DNA of 60,000 nucleotides. Source: Bolinopsis microptera (Eukaryota > Ctenophora > Tentaculata > Lobata > Bolinopsidae). Under the pieces are notes generated by a model. That model ran no database searches. It was not told the DNA's origin and worked only from the letters and a program-made list of their open reading frames with translations. Location: the NCBI RefSeq assembly GCF_026151205.1, contig NW_026971773.1:64001-124000 (forward strand). The letters are read 5' to 3'. Positions 36,571-46,935 of the stretch are shown piece after piece; the first letter of the stretch is position 1, and every line of letters begins with the position of its first letter. Both the position numbers and the translations under genes were made by a program.

Positions 36571-39479
36571 CAGCGCTGAGAGCTGGCTAATGAGCGGCTC
36601 TGATCATTGCCCTACTAGTTGAGACTGGGGGGAGATGAAAGCAAGCCGCTACAATAACTCGGCAAGATAAACCCAGTGCAGTGCGTCAAATCAGGGTGAA
36701 CTCATCAGCGGGCCTGAGAGGGGTCACGTTGAGTCCAGTCACATGTCTCACATGTTATTGTTTTTATAAAGGAGCTGGAGCTGTCGCCAGGCAACTGTAG
36801 TACTGTCACGTGACATTGCACCAGTCAGGACCTGATACAGAACCATAAAACTAGTCACATTCCTTGTTGTCATGGCAACACTCCTCTGCTGATGTTTTAC
36901 TTATAATAAGAAACAGTGTCACATTGTTCAGAAGAATCAATGACAATTATCTGACTCCATTTGTCAATTAAGTGAGTATCTGGTAGAGGGGACACTAAGG
37001 GACACTGAGCGGGACACTGAGCGGGACACTGAGGGACACTGAGGCTACTCACAGAAAGGGAAAATCCTTATATAGTGGTTATAGGAACCACTCTGAACAA
37101 AAACCAGAAACATTGAACAGCAGACATGCTAAAACACGCACTACAAAATCCCTTTTTACTTCTGCCGCCTCTACCTCGGATATGACTTGCTAAAACACGT
37201 TTGTATCACGATGTTTCTACTTTCACTCAACAGATTTATATTCAAGATTATAATCCTAGCGTAACCTGTAAACTAAAATATAATTGTTACCCTAACTACC
37301 CTGCTCCTTTGTAAAATATAATTGTTACCCTTACTACCCCTACTAATGATTCCCAGTTCGGTATATTATTGTGAGGTAGAGAACTTTTCGGCATATTGTC
37401 ATGCAGTGAACCACATTCATCACGTTACAGACAGCAGAGAGAAAGCTTTGTATCTGCTTTAAAATGAGTGACGTAATGAGCCCCCTATTTGTAGAGGAGG
37501 CGGAGGGGACAGCTACCCATGTAATTGTAAACAACGCGTCATCAGACAAACAGTCACCCCGCATTCCGCCGCATTCCACCGCTCGCCATTACAGCATGTG
37601 GTGCATATTTTACAGTCTCATTCCAGAGCGGAAACCAGGGTCCCTCTCATTCCAGGCCCCTGGAGCGGAAACTAGGGTCCCTGGCCAATTTGGGGCAGTT
37701 CTATAAAGGCTATTTCTGGATATGCTTGGGTGGGTTTATCAGCTTGTGCTATTTCAGGACTAATATTAATAAAGCAGTTTACGTAAGGACCCGTTACTCA
37801 CTTGCGTGAACGGACATTAAAATCAACGCTCGAATGGATTCATTTAATGTATTTAATTTAACTTAAACTACCTAGTCGGACTTGATTTGAACGGACATTA
37901 AAATGAACGCTAGGGCCTCCAGCATCTAATTAATGTCCATTCAAATATATTTGAAGGTATATTCTTGGTAAGCCAGTGAGAATTATGAGGGAATGATACT
38001 GAAACGATAGAGCATCTAAAAAACTATGGTGTTGTGAATAAAGTAAGGGTAATGATAAATGACAGAGCACAGTGAACAAACTAAAAAACAGCGTACCCAC
38101 TTTGAACTGAGTGCTTATTTATATCCGGAGCTAAGAAGCTGACAGGACACGTGACCTGACACGTGTCCTGCAGTGCGGAACTTAGTTTTAGTCACGTGGT
38201 GAATTAGGCGATTAATCCCCCTACACGCTGATTATTTAAATTAGATTAATGATATGTGTTGTTGCTATGGTAACTCAATTAAAAGTGTCACCTTAATTGG
38301 AGTTGGAACATGCGCTGATTAGAGATAAGGGTATTCAAATTTAAACCCTCAATCAGTTGATCAGCTTGGTTTCCTACATCCCCTTTCATTGGAAATGTTT
38401 ATAAAGGAGTATTATCTAATAGTTGAGATTGGGAACATAATCTCCTGGCCAATTTAAAAGTGTCAGCTGATTGGATAAGAGTTAATTAGTTTAGCAGGTT
38501 GAGCATGTTTTGAGCAATAAGTTGGGAAGATGATTTAGTGCGTACTGCAGAGTAGAAGAGATATTACAATTATAAACTCCTCCAGGCTACTTTATATGTG
38601 TGCTACAGAACTCCAATATAACGGGATCTAGAGTAACATTATTAGTTATCTTGGTATTTTCATAAAAACTGTTCTGATATTTCCAATAATATCACTGCTT
38701 TCAAGTTTCACTCTATACTCTATAATCAATAAATACCACGTGCTGTACAATAATAATATAATAAATAGCATAATAGTAAAATAAATACTGTAACCATGGT
38801 AACAGTGTAATCTGAACAAAGCTTCCTTGTTGGCCATTAATTACATTTATTTTATATTAATTGTATTTATCTTCTAAATTATATGCAAATTGCAAATTGG
38901 ACCCGAAGATTTTGATATTTGTACTTCTAGGCTTTGTCAAGGCACTGTAACCATGGTAACTATTGATTGAAAGCTACTGTTTGATCTGCAGATTTAGAGA
39001 GCGAAAACTTATTAAAATACTACAAAATAACTTTACGCGCATAATTTAATCTTTTTTGTTCATCATTCATATCTTGATCATCCCATTTTTCTAAAAAGGG
39101 CTTAATTTTGTATTTGTATTCGGTGTTTCTTTCACAAATTTTTCATTTAAGACGTAGTTACCGATGAGGTCAATAAAATAATTTCCATTTTCTCGCATAA
39201 CCTCATTAGTAAAGAACAATTGGACAGGAAATGAACAAGACTTAATCGGAAGTTATGATTTGATTTTACTATCTTTTCTTTATTTTTTAATTTTCCAAAT
39301 TCACTTGATCGTCCCAACTATCTCATTTTTATTCGACTCATACTTTCTACTGATAAGCAAGCGACAGTTTGTGCTTCTCAAACCACTCAAAACAATTTAC
39401 ACGGGTTCTGCAAACCAGCTGTAGATAGCATTGCTAGTAGGTGCCATCTACAGTAGTACATCTACTAGGCACTATCTAG
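36571..39479. other. Gene-poor spacer
   Basis: No gene supported. It holds a 13-bp GGGACACTGAGCG repeat (36990-37045), TTTATAAAGGAG motifs at 36764 and 38397, a duplicated GGAGCGGAAACYAGGGTCCC (37626 and 37661), and an E-box hairpin (38143-38170). Confidence 0.5.
38143..38170. repeat. Perfect 11-bp hairpin with two CACGTG boxes
   Basis: CAGGACACGTG, a 6-base loop, CACGTGTCCTG. Both arms contain the E-box core. Confidence 0.85.
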
Positions 39480-39487
39480 TAATTATA

Positions 39488-39562
39488 GTTGTGGCCATGG
39501 TAATAGTTGTGGCCATCGTAATAGTTGTGGCCATCGTAATAGTTGTGGCCATGGTAATAGTG
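39488..39562. repeat. 18-bp GTAATAGTTGTGGCCATS minisatellite
   Basis: Four 18-bp units alternating CATGG and CATCG. Confidence 0.9.
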
Positions 39563-40820
39563 GCTACCAGTTCAACCGAAGTGGCCAACCTTTTAATAGA
39601 TCCGAGATAAAAACAAAAGCATCGACAAAAACGGAAGTGCAGATTGCAGAATCGTTGTGGCCGAAATGTGTGACATTTGTATTTCCAGAAATCTTGATGA
39701 ATACACAACCGATTTTGATCTAGGATTGATTCAAATTTCCCGCGAATTATTCGTCAAGATAAGACGGCCATCTAGTAAAGATCGCATGCCATCTTCATCA
39801 ACCAATTATGTTATTATCGAGAAGTTTAGTAACTAGACTTGTTGTAGCCTTCTCTAAGCGCATCACTAGCAGTGATCAAATAAATATGATTATATGTAAC
39901 CAAGTTATGCACATACTAAAACTATCCAAAAGGTTATATTCAAGGTCATTCGTCGAGTTGAAAATTATGAAGCAGAAACAACAAAATCAGTGACAAACGA
40001 ATAAAAACGACAAGGGTGGATCCGATAATACCAGATCCCAGTTCAATTTGTAACGGAGTTAACAGGAAACGATGTAACTGAGTCAATATATTTTAATGTT
40101 GCCATAGGGTGGCAAGTCCCCATACATCGTAGTCCGATAGTTTCAATGCGTCATAATATTAAAGTTGACGGACAGAAATGATACCCGGCTAATTTAGTTA
40201 TGATTTGCTTAAACATGATACTTATAGTTTAGCAGCTCACCCCGTAGACCAGCACAAACTTTTTAATAGATCTGATTTTGAATTCACTAATCGTTGCTTC
40301 ATGTGTTATGTTTATAAAGGAGCAGTGCTTCACACCCCAAAAATATGTACTGCCCATTTTGTAAAGATTCAATTGGGACTTTTTGAAACTCATTCGTTGT
40401 CTGATTGCGGGTAATACTGATTATTGATCTACTATTTTTTCCTGGTAAAGATACTCGGCGGAGAGTATTAAGGAACCAGAGGAGACCAGATACTTATCAA
40501 CCAGAGCTGTTGACAAAAGATACCGTCAGTCCGTCAGGCAGGATGACGAGGAAACTTTACAATACTTCTGAACCAAACCCGGACAACAGACTAAAGCAAA
40601 TCTCATTTCCCGATAATCGAGGAAATAGAATCACGGAGCGATCTGAAATGTTACAAAAACGTCTATTAAGTTTATAAAGGAGCAGGTCGTGACTCCGCTG
40701 AGTCTCAGTAAACCAAATGTGTGATACCTTAATCCGCGGGGCAGATGAAATAATTTTCTCACAAAAACGGATCCGCAGTTAGAGTGTCTAGTTGAGGCGA
40801 GCCCAAACTCTCGTAATCAT
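39563..40820. other. Spacer with dispersed motifs
   Basis: 40106-40160 is the second copy of the 24443 repeat. TTTATAAAGGAGCAG occurs at 40311 and 40671. The 32-bp context around 40299-40330 recurs at 40815-40848. Short open frames here look non-coding. Confidence 0.5.
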
Positions 40821-41161
40821 GTGTTATGTTTATAAAGGAGCAGTGCTTTAGTAGGTTCATTAAATCATTATATTTGAACTAGACGCACGCTGGTTAATCG
40901 AGCTCAAGTGTTTAACAGTACACAATACTGTTGGAGCAGGGTGATAATTCGGGGAATGGAGCTGGAGTCAGGGGGTCGCATGATAACAATATGTGGCTGA
41001 GAGGAATGCGCTGCACATGGTGAGACCCCGCTCCAGTTGAGGGTGACACCTCGCTCTAAATCGGAAACACTCATCTTTCTTTCCACTAAAGTATTCTTAC
41101 CCCAGTAATCCTATTATTGGGGCCGATTAGTGGAGCACTGCTCCTTTATAAACATAACACA
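40821..41161. mobile_element. Candidate MITE with GTGTTATGTTTATAAAGGAG ends
   Basis: The left end GTGTTATGTTTATAAAGGAG with CAGTGCT is mirrored exactly at 41135-41161, giving 27-bp terminal inverted repeats around about 290 bp. No transposase. A clear target duplication is not visible, so this may be two chance copies of the dispersed motif in opposite orientation. Confidence 0.5.
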
Positions 41162-41778
41162 TAACGATTAGTGGCCATTATTTGCCCCCTGAATTGGGTT
41201 ACACATATTATTAACAAGTTGTTTTTATTGCCGTACCAGCACACTGGTTGACTGAGGAGCCGGAATGGTTCCTTGCGATTCTCGAGACTGGAAAGCCGGA
41301 AGGTCATCCGACTGCGTGAATACTGCGCTCTGATTGATTGGTTTATGTCACGTGATGTGAATACAGTGTCCTGATTGGTTGGTTCTTGTAGATCAGGTGA
41401 CCGGTTCCTGCAACAGGAACAATTCCCTCAGTCAGTAGCTGCGGCGGACTGGAGCTGGGGTTTAATGGGGATCTAATTGGCGGGGTAATGGTTCATCTGT
41501 TCCCCTCCCCTAGTAGGTAGCCTAGTAGTAACCATAGTAACCCACCAGGTTACTTGGTAACACACTCTGTGTTCACAACAATCCTGACAATCTCATTATC
41601 CCATCACTTCAATGGAATACTTTATTGTTTTCCAATTAAGATCTCATATCTTGTCGCCTCTTACAAAGTTAAATTGCTTTGGTTGTACATTACGCAGCTC
41701 TCTTATCTCTATTGATAAAACGGTATTACTCTGTGATAACCTTGTGTACAACGTGTGTAACTGTACAAGAAGTGTACA
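41162..41778. other. Spacer before the LINE
   Basis: Contains a CACGTG/CCAAT motif (41316-41392) in reverse orientation. The 5' end of the LINE probably lies here but I cannot fix it; no target duplication was identified. Confidence 0.4.
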
Positions 41779-43050
41779 ATGTCAGGCGATAACTCTAATG
41801 AACTGGCTATTGGGAACCTGCTTCTCCGTGCAGGAAGTAATGAAATTGTGAAACGTGTCATTTCAGTTTTTGACCACTCTGCAAAGCGTTCAGCAAATGT
41901 CAAGTCAATATCTGCTTTTAATCTTGATATGTTGGAACCGTGTGCAGAGTTTTTGAACATTGATTTAGCCGACTCAGACGGGAACAAACTGTATACAAAG
42001 GACAGTCTTGCCAATAGAATTCAGTTCGAGCTCCGTGCGTTCCTGCCATCAGAATGCTTGGAATGTAACGAAAAGTACACTGTTGAGTTTGAAGCCGATC
42101 AGAAACCCGTTTTTCACTGTCATATGTGTTTTCGGGGATCTCACAACTGTTCTGCTGTTACGAGTTTCCACGATGTTTTGACTAGTGCTACTCTTCTTTC
42201 TAGTTATGTTTGGTTGTGTAAATCATGCATGGAATCAAGCATTCCTATTAAACCACGAAAATCGAAGAGCCGGCATGATAGTACTGTGAACAAATCAGAT
42301 GATAATACTGTGAACAAATCAGATTCCGAATCTCAGCAACCCAAGCAGGATTTGATTGCGTCACAAATGTCCTCATCCGAGGAAATCACAGAACACTCCA
42401 CTTCTCAATCTAGTGTAGCAATTGACGATTCAGAGCTTCACGAGAAATCATCTGCTGCTGCGCAGGAGAGAATTTGTGAGAAGTACAAGCGTGGAAAGTG
42501 TCCTCATGGTCTCAAGGGGAAGAAGAAACATAATGGTCAGATTTGTGAGTTTGAACACCCGAAGTATTGTAACAGATTCTGTCAATACGGAAATCAGCAC
42601 AAGTTTGGTTGCAGTAAAGGTCCAGACTGCAAGTTTCTTCACCCTGTGTTGTGCAAGTTTTCAGTTAAGAATAAACTTTGCACGAAGTCTGACTGCACTT
42701 TTATTCATTTGAAGGGTACCCGCCGTCAGACAAGCAACTCTGCTGTTGGACACAAGAAAGGAAAAGCAGAGAATAAGAAATCCATGCCATCAAAAGGTGT
42801 AACGGCGGCGAATCAGGATTTTTTAGAGTTACGGAGACTGTTGGAAACGATGCAAACCAGGATCGGACTCCTATCAGAAATAGTCGACCACCGGTCCAGC
42901 CTCCCTCAAACTCAAATGCCCTACCACTACCCCAGACCACCTCCACCTCTTCAGCCAGGAACAGCGCTCCCACTATACCACTACCAGTACCCGCAGTTCC
43001 TACCGCCTCAGAGGACACACGTGCCCCTTATTCCTCATGCCTCGTCTTAA
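41779..43050 (+). CDS. LINE ORF1: zinc-finger RNA-binding protein
   Basis: 423 residues. About 90-155 forms a PHD-like Cys/His cluster (CLECNEKY; FHCHMCFRGSHNC; WLCKSCMES). A Ser/Lys-rich linker follows. About 232-315 has CCCH-type fingers (CEKYKRGKCPHG, CEFEHPKYC, CSKGPDCKFLHP, CTKSDCTFIHLKG). The tail is proline- and tyrosine-rich (PYHYPRPPPPLQPG). ORF1 proteins of LINEs bind the element RNA and form the particle that carries out reverse transcription; CCCH fingers fit this role. The ORF is intact. Its last 274 nt overlap an open reading frame continuous with ORF2. Confidence 0.88.
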   Translation: MSGDNSNELAIGNLLLRAGSNEIVKRVISVFDHSAKRSANVKSISAFNLDMLEPCAEFLNIDLADSDGNKLYTKDSLANRIQFELRAFLPSECLECNEKYTVEFEADQKPVFHCHMCFRGSHNCSAVTSFHDVLTSATLLSSYVWLCKSCMESSIPIKPRKSKSRHDSTVNKSDDNTVNKSDSESQQPKQDLIASQMSSSEEITEHSTSQSSVAIDDSELHEKSSAAAQERICEKYKRGKCPHGLKGKKKHNGQICEFEHPKYCNRFCQYGNQHKFGCSKGPDCKFLHPVLCKFSVKNKLCTKSDCTFIHLKGTRRQTSNSAVGHKKGKAENKKSMPSKGVTAANQDFLELRRLLETMQTRIGLLSEIVDHRSSLPQTQMPYHYPRPPPPLQPGTALPLYHYQYPQFLPPQRTHVPLIPHASS

Positions 43051-43061
43051 ATGTCCAGTCC

Positions 43062-46000
43062 ATGAATCCTAGTGCATCGAGTACGAGTAGATGGAAAGTG
43101 CCAGAAATCTCAGCTCTTATTCAGGATGAGAAATCCAGAAACCACTCGTTACCGTTTATAGCACTTACGGAAACGTGGCTCAAGTCCTATATGTCAGACG
43201 CACAACTGCAAATACCAGGCTATTCGGTATCTCGCAGCGACCGTGATGCAAGGGTGGGAGGGGGTGTTCTACTCTACTCTCATGTCAACTTACCGGTCAG
43301 TGAGTGTAACACGTTTGATGACGGCACGTGTGAGGGACTTTTCTGTAGTTTCAGCACTATAAAGACATGTGTTGCTGTGGCTTATCGTCCGCCTAATGCA
43401 TCCTTGTCAAGCTTTAAAGCACTCCTCAGTTTTTTCTCCGTATGTATCAGTAGTATTAATGACGACAGCTACGATATCATGATGACTGGAGACTTTAACT
43501 TACCCTCAATTGACTGGCAGACAAATTGTGTTCAATCTGGAGGCACGCAAGAAATTCAGCAGTCAGCACAGCATTTCTTAACTTTCATGTCTGATCATCT
43601 GCTGAGTCAGTACGTAATGTGTCCAACGAGAGGAAACAATGTTTTGGACCTGTTTATTACTAACAACAACCGAGTTGTTACAAATGTTGAATGCAAAACC
43701 ACAACAATGTCAGACCATCACGTGGTAGATGTTATGCTAGCATATAATCCACTTGAACAGGAGAAATCAGCAGTGCCGAAGTTTGATGAAAACTCGTACA
43801 GATGCCTTGATTTTCTCCAAGCAGACTTCAGCTCGCTCAGAGACGAGATAGAAGACACTAACTGGTCTCAACTTCGTTCTTCATGCTCTTTTGAAGACTT
43901 CCCAGCCTTGTTTACTGAGACCCTCTTTCAGATATGCTCGTCTCATGTTCCCCGCAAGGCTAAACCTTCTGGGCGCCCAAAACATACCAATGCTTTGCGG
44001 CGTAAAAGGAACCGACTCCAGGCAAGGCTGAATGCCTTAGTCAACAATGGTGCACCTGACGATCACATCAGAAATGTTAGGAACAAGGTTGCACTCCTAC
44101 AGTATGATATTCGATGTGCCCATACCAAGAGACTTGATGAAAAGGAATCCAGGGCAGTAGAAAAGATCAAAACAAATCCCAAGTTCTTTTTCAGTTATGC
44201 TAAGTCTCTGTCGAAGATCAAATCCAGTATTAACATGCTCTTTGATAGCAACCAGGAGATAACCACAGACCCCAAGAAAATGGCCGATCTGCTGCAGGAA
44301 CAGTTCAGCTCTGTGTTTAGCGATCCGACCTCTCCTGATGTTAAGGATCCGGTTTTCTCCCCTCCCTCTATCCAGCACCCACAAGAACTAGAGGACTTTA
44401 GAATTAGTGACGAAGATATCATTTCAGCTATAAAAAGTATCTCTACAGATTCTGCTTGTGGACCGGACGGAATACCTACAACTCTCTTGAAAAACTGTGC
44501 TAAGGAGTTGTGTTCTCCTATACGTATTATTTGGGAGGAATCATTTGAAAACGGTACAGTGCCATCGTTCTACAAAGACACCTACATTACACCACTATTT
44601 AAAAAGGGTGACAGGGCCAAGGCAGTCAACTACAGACCAGTTGCTCTCACTTCGCACATCATCAAAGTGTATGAACGTATCCTCCGTGGTGTTATGGTTG
44701 ATTTTATTGAGAAAAATCAGTTACTCTGCAACAACCAGCACGGGTTCCGCTCAGGAAGAAGCTGCCTTACCCAGCTGTTAAGTCACGTAGACGATATAGT
44801 TCAAGGTCTTACTAGAAATGCAGACACTGACGCTATATATCTGGATTTTGCCAAAGCCTTTGATAAGGTCGATCATCGGTTACTGCTTCTGAAAATGAAG
44901 AGATTGGGGTTTCATGAGAAGGTGGTAAACTGGATCCGATCCTTCCTGACTGAAAGGAAGCAATGTGTTGTGTTAAATGGTGTATCATCGTTTGCTGCCG
45001 CAATCCTCAGTGGAGTTCCACAAGGCACCGTTCTTGGGCCACTGTTATTCATTCTGTTCATAAATGATATGAAGCTATGTGTTAAAGGGTCTGTCATCAG
45101 ATTCTTTGCTGATGACACTAGGATTCTTAAGCATATCTACAGTTTGGCCGACAAAGATGTCCTGCAGGATGATCTCAACTCTGTTGTTAATTGGGCTAAG
45201 TGCAACAACATGGCCCTTCATGAGGATAAGTTCGAGCTTCTTGTTCACAAGCATTGTCCAAAGAATTCCTTGTTTGATCATCCATTCGCCATCCAAGCTC
45301 AAACATATGAAGTGTCTAACGGAAACATGCTGTACCCCACTCAAACGGTGAAAGATCTAGGAGTGACAGTTTCCGCTGATTTGTCCTGGACCCCACACGT
45401 CAACAGGATAGCTGAACGTGCAGGAAAAGTTGCTTCTTGGGTGCTAAGTGCGTTCAAAACGAGAGACAAAGCCACCATGATGACTCTGTACAAGTCTCTC
45501 GTTAGAAGCCATCTGGAGTATTGCTGTCCTCTGTGGAATTGCTCTAAGAACAAGGACATCCAACAGCTAGAAGGGATTCAGCGTACGTTTACATCGAAAA
45601 TAGATGGCACCCAGCACCTCAACTACTGGCAGAGATTAAAGGCCCTAGATCTGATGTCATTGCAAAGAAGAAGAGAACGGTATTTAATCATCAACATGTG
45701 GAAAATTCTGCATTGCAAGTGCCCTAATGATATTGGTATCCAGTTCTCGGTGACTCTCAGACATGGTCAAAAAGCAGTTGTGCCCAGTATAGCTAAGTCC
45801 AGCAGTCAACGTAATCAAGCACTACATGACAACTCATTTGCAGTCACTGGACCTCGATTATGGAATGTAATCCCAACACATATGCACACCATCGAGGATC
45901 CTATGCAATTCAAAGCGGCTTTAACGAACTTTGTGAAGTCATTTCCGGACGAGCCTCCAGCTCCAGGATACAGCCGTCGGAATGGAAACTCCTTGCTTGA

Positions 46001-46064
46001 TTGGAGTGGTGATAAAACAGTTTCTACACTGTCCGGGGGGTCGACTTTTTCGATGGCCCGATAG
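43062..46064 (+). CDS. LINE ORF2: endonuclease-reverse transcriptase
   Basis: 1,000 residues from the ATG at 43062. N-terminal apurinic-type endonuclease with FIALTETWL, GDFNLPSIDW (about 144) and SDHHVVDV (about 217). Reverse transcriptase with NYRPVALTS, YLDFAKAFDKVDH (about 593), GVPQGTVLGPLLFILFINDM and catalytic FADD (about 682). The C-terminal region (YKSLVRSHLEYCCPLWNC, NYWQRLKALDLMSLQRRRER) is typical of CR1/Jockey-like elements. All catalytic motifs are present with no stop, so it may be active. In the same frame LNVQS precedes the ATG, suggesting that the endonuclease starts further upstream, inside ORF1. Confidence 0.95.
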   Translation: MNPSASSTSRWKVPEISALIQDEKSRNHSLPFIALTETWLKSYMSDAQLQIPGYSVSRSDRDARVGGGVLLYSHVNLPVSECNTFDDGTCEGLFCSFSTIKTCVAVAYRPPNASLSSFKALLSFFSVCISSINDDSYDIMMTGDFNLPSIDWQTNCVQSGGTQEIQQSAQHFLTFMSDHLLSQYVMCPTRGNNVLDLFITNNNRVVTNVECKTTTMSDHHVVDVMLAYNPLEQEKSAVPKFDENSYRCLDFLQADFSSLRDEIEDTNWSQLRSSCSFEDFPALFTETLFQICSSHVPRKAKPSGRPKHTNALRRKRNRLQARLNALVNNGAPDDHIRNVRNKVALLQYDIRCAHTKRLDEKESRAVEKIKTNPKFFFSYAKSLSKIKSSINMLFDSNQEITTDPKKMADLLQEQFSSVFSDPTSPDVKDPVFSPPSIQHPQELEDFRISDEDIISAIKSISTDSACGPDGIPTTLLKNCAKELCSPIRIIWEESFENGTVPSFYKDTYITPLFKKGDRAKAVNYRPVALTSHIIKVYERILRGVMVDFIEKNQLLCNNQHGFRSGRSCLTQLLSHVDDIVQGLTRNADTDAIYLDFAKAFDKVDHRLLLLKMKRLGFHEKVVNWIRSFLTERKQCVVLNGVSSFAAAILSGVPQGTVLGPLLFILFINDMKLCVKGSVIRFFADDTRILKHIYSLADKDVLQDDLNSVVNWAKCNNMALHEDKFELLVHKHCPKNSLFDHPFAIQAQTYEVSNGNMLYPTQTVKDLGVTVSADLSWTPHVNRIAERAGKVASWVLSAFKTRDKATMMTLYKSLVRSHLEYCCPLWNCSKNKDIQQLEGIQRTFTSKIDGTQHLNYWQRLKALDLMSLQRRRERYLIINMWKILHCKCPNDIGIQFSVTLRHGQKAVVPSIAKSSSQRNQALHDNSFAVTGPRLWNVIPTHMHTIEDPMQFKAALTNFVKSFPDEPPAPGYSRRNGNSLLDWSGDKTVSTLSGGSTFSMAR

Positions 46065-46110
46065 AGGATTCTATGAAACCCTACAAAGTAACAAAGTAAG
46101 TAAGAACGAT

Positions 46111-46782
46111 TCGGTAAGGAAATTATGTTATTGAGACCCGTTCCACCCCAAGATTTTTACTGAATTTTTATGGATTTTATATTTTTAGTGGTGATTTGCA
46201 GTCTTACAGTCGTGGTTTAATAACGGAACATTCAAACAAAACCAACACCTTTTTATTGTATGTTACACCAACATCAAAATATAACTTTACATGACACATA
46301 CGTAAACATATTGAATTGTAGAATTGTAGAAAGTTAAATGACTTCTAACCTATCGAAAAGTTATCGGCCTTACGTTAAACTTAACACAGAACCGTTTACT
46401 GTCTCCAGATACTAAAGCTCACACCAGATTGTATCGTTACTGTCTCCAGATACTAAAGCTCACACCAGATTGTATCGTTATGAGTCCAGGAGGCTCATCT
46501 TGCTCCACACAACAGTCCTTATAGTTACTTACTTCAGGTTACTATAGTTGCACTGTATCTTACTCCACATTTCTCTGAGTTTCGCTCAATCCGAGGTGAC
46601 TCCGCAATTAAAGAAATACCAAGCTGGAGATATCACCAAATCATAAGGCCTAAAATCTGTGAAACGTCCAAAAACTCTGAAATAGAACGGCGAAGTATTT
46701 ACACATCCCATGCTCTGATTGGTAAGTTCGTGTCTTAATACTGTATTCTGATTGGTTGGCTCGTTTAATAGTGATCATCTAG
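46111..46782. other. Spacer between LINE and receptor gene
   Basis: Holds a 51-bp tandem duplication (46394-46480, TTACTGTCTCCAGATACTAA) and a CCAAT-type motif pair (46710-46763). It probably includes the receptor's 3' UTR. Confidence 0.45.
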
Positions 46783-46935
46783 TAACTAGTGGTAACTAGT
46801 GGTAACTAGTGGTAACTAGTGGTAACTAGTGGTAACTAGTGGTAACTAGTGGTAACTAGTGGTAACTAGTGCAAGTGGTAACTAGTGGTAACTAGTGGTA
46901 ACTAGTGGTAACTAGTGGTAACTAGTGGTAACTAG
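46783..46935. repeat. 10-bp GGTAACTAGT satellite reaching into a stop codon
   Basis: About 14 units of GGTAACTAGT. The end of the receptor ORF (Ser-Tyr-His-stop, AGT TAC CAC TAG) is made of satellite sequence on the minus strand. Confidence 0.93.

Larger units (their letters stand above)
41779..46110 (+). mobile_element. Apparently intact CR1/L2-type LINE
   Basis: Two uninterrupted ORFs in the order ORF1, then endonuclease-RT, a single GATTCTATG near the 3' end (46067-46075), which recalls the CR1 3' repeat, and a short AAGTAA-type tail (46087-46104). Intact reading frames over 4.2 kb indicate recent insertion. The 5' boundary is not resolved. Confidence 0.85.

Noticed and set aside
37464-37706. 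Plus-strand open frame of 80 codons
   Set aside because: No recognisable domain, and it contains a duplicated non-coding-looking block; no splice or start context.
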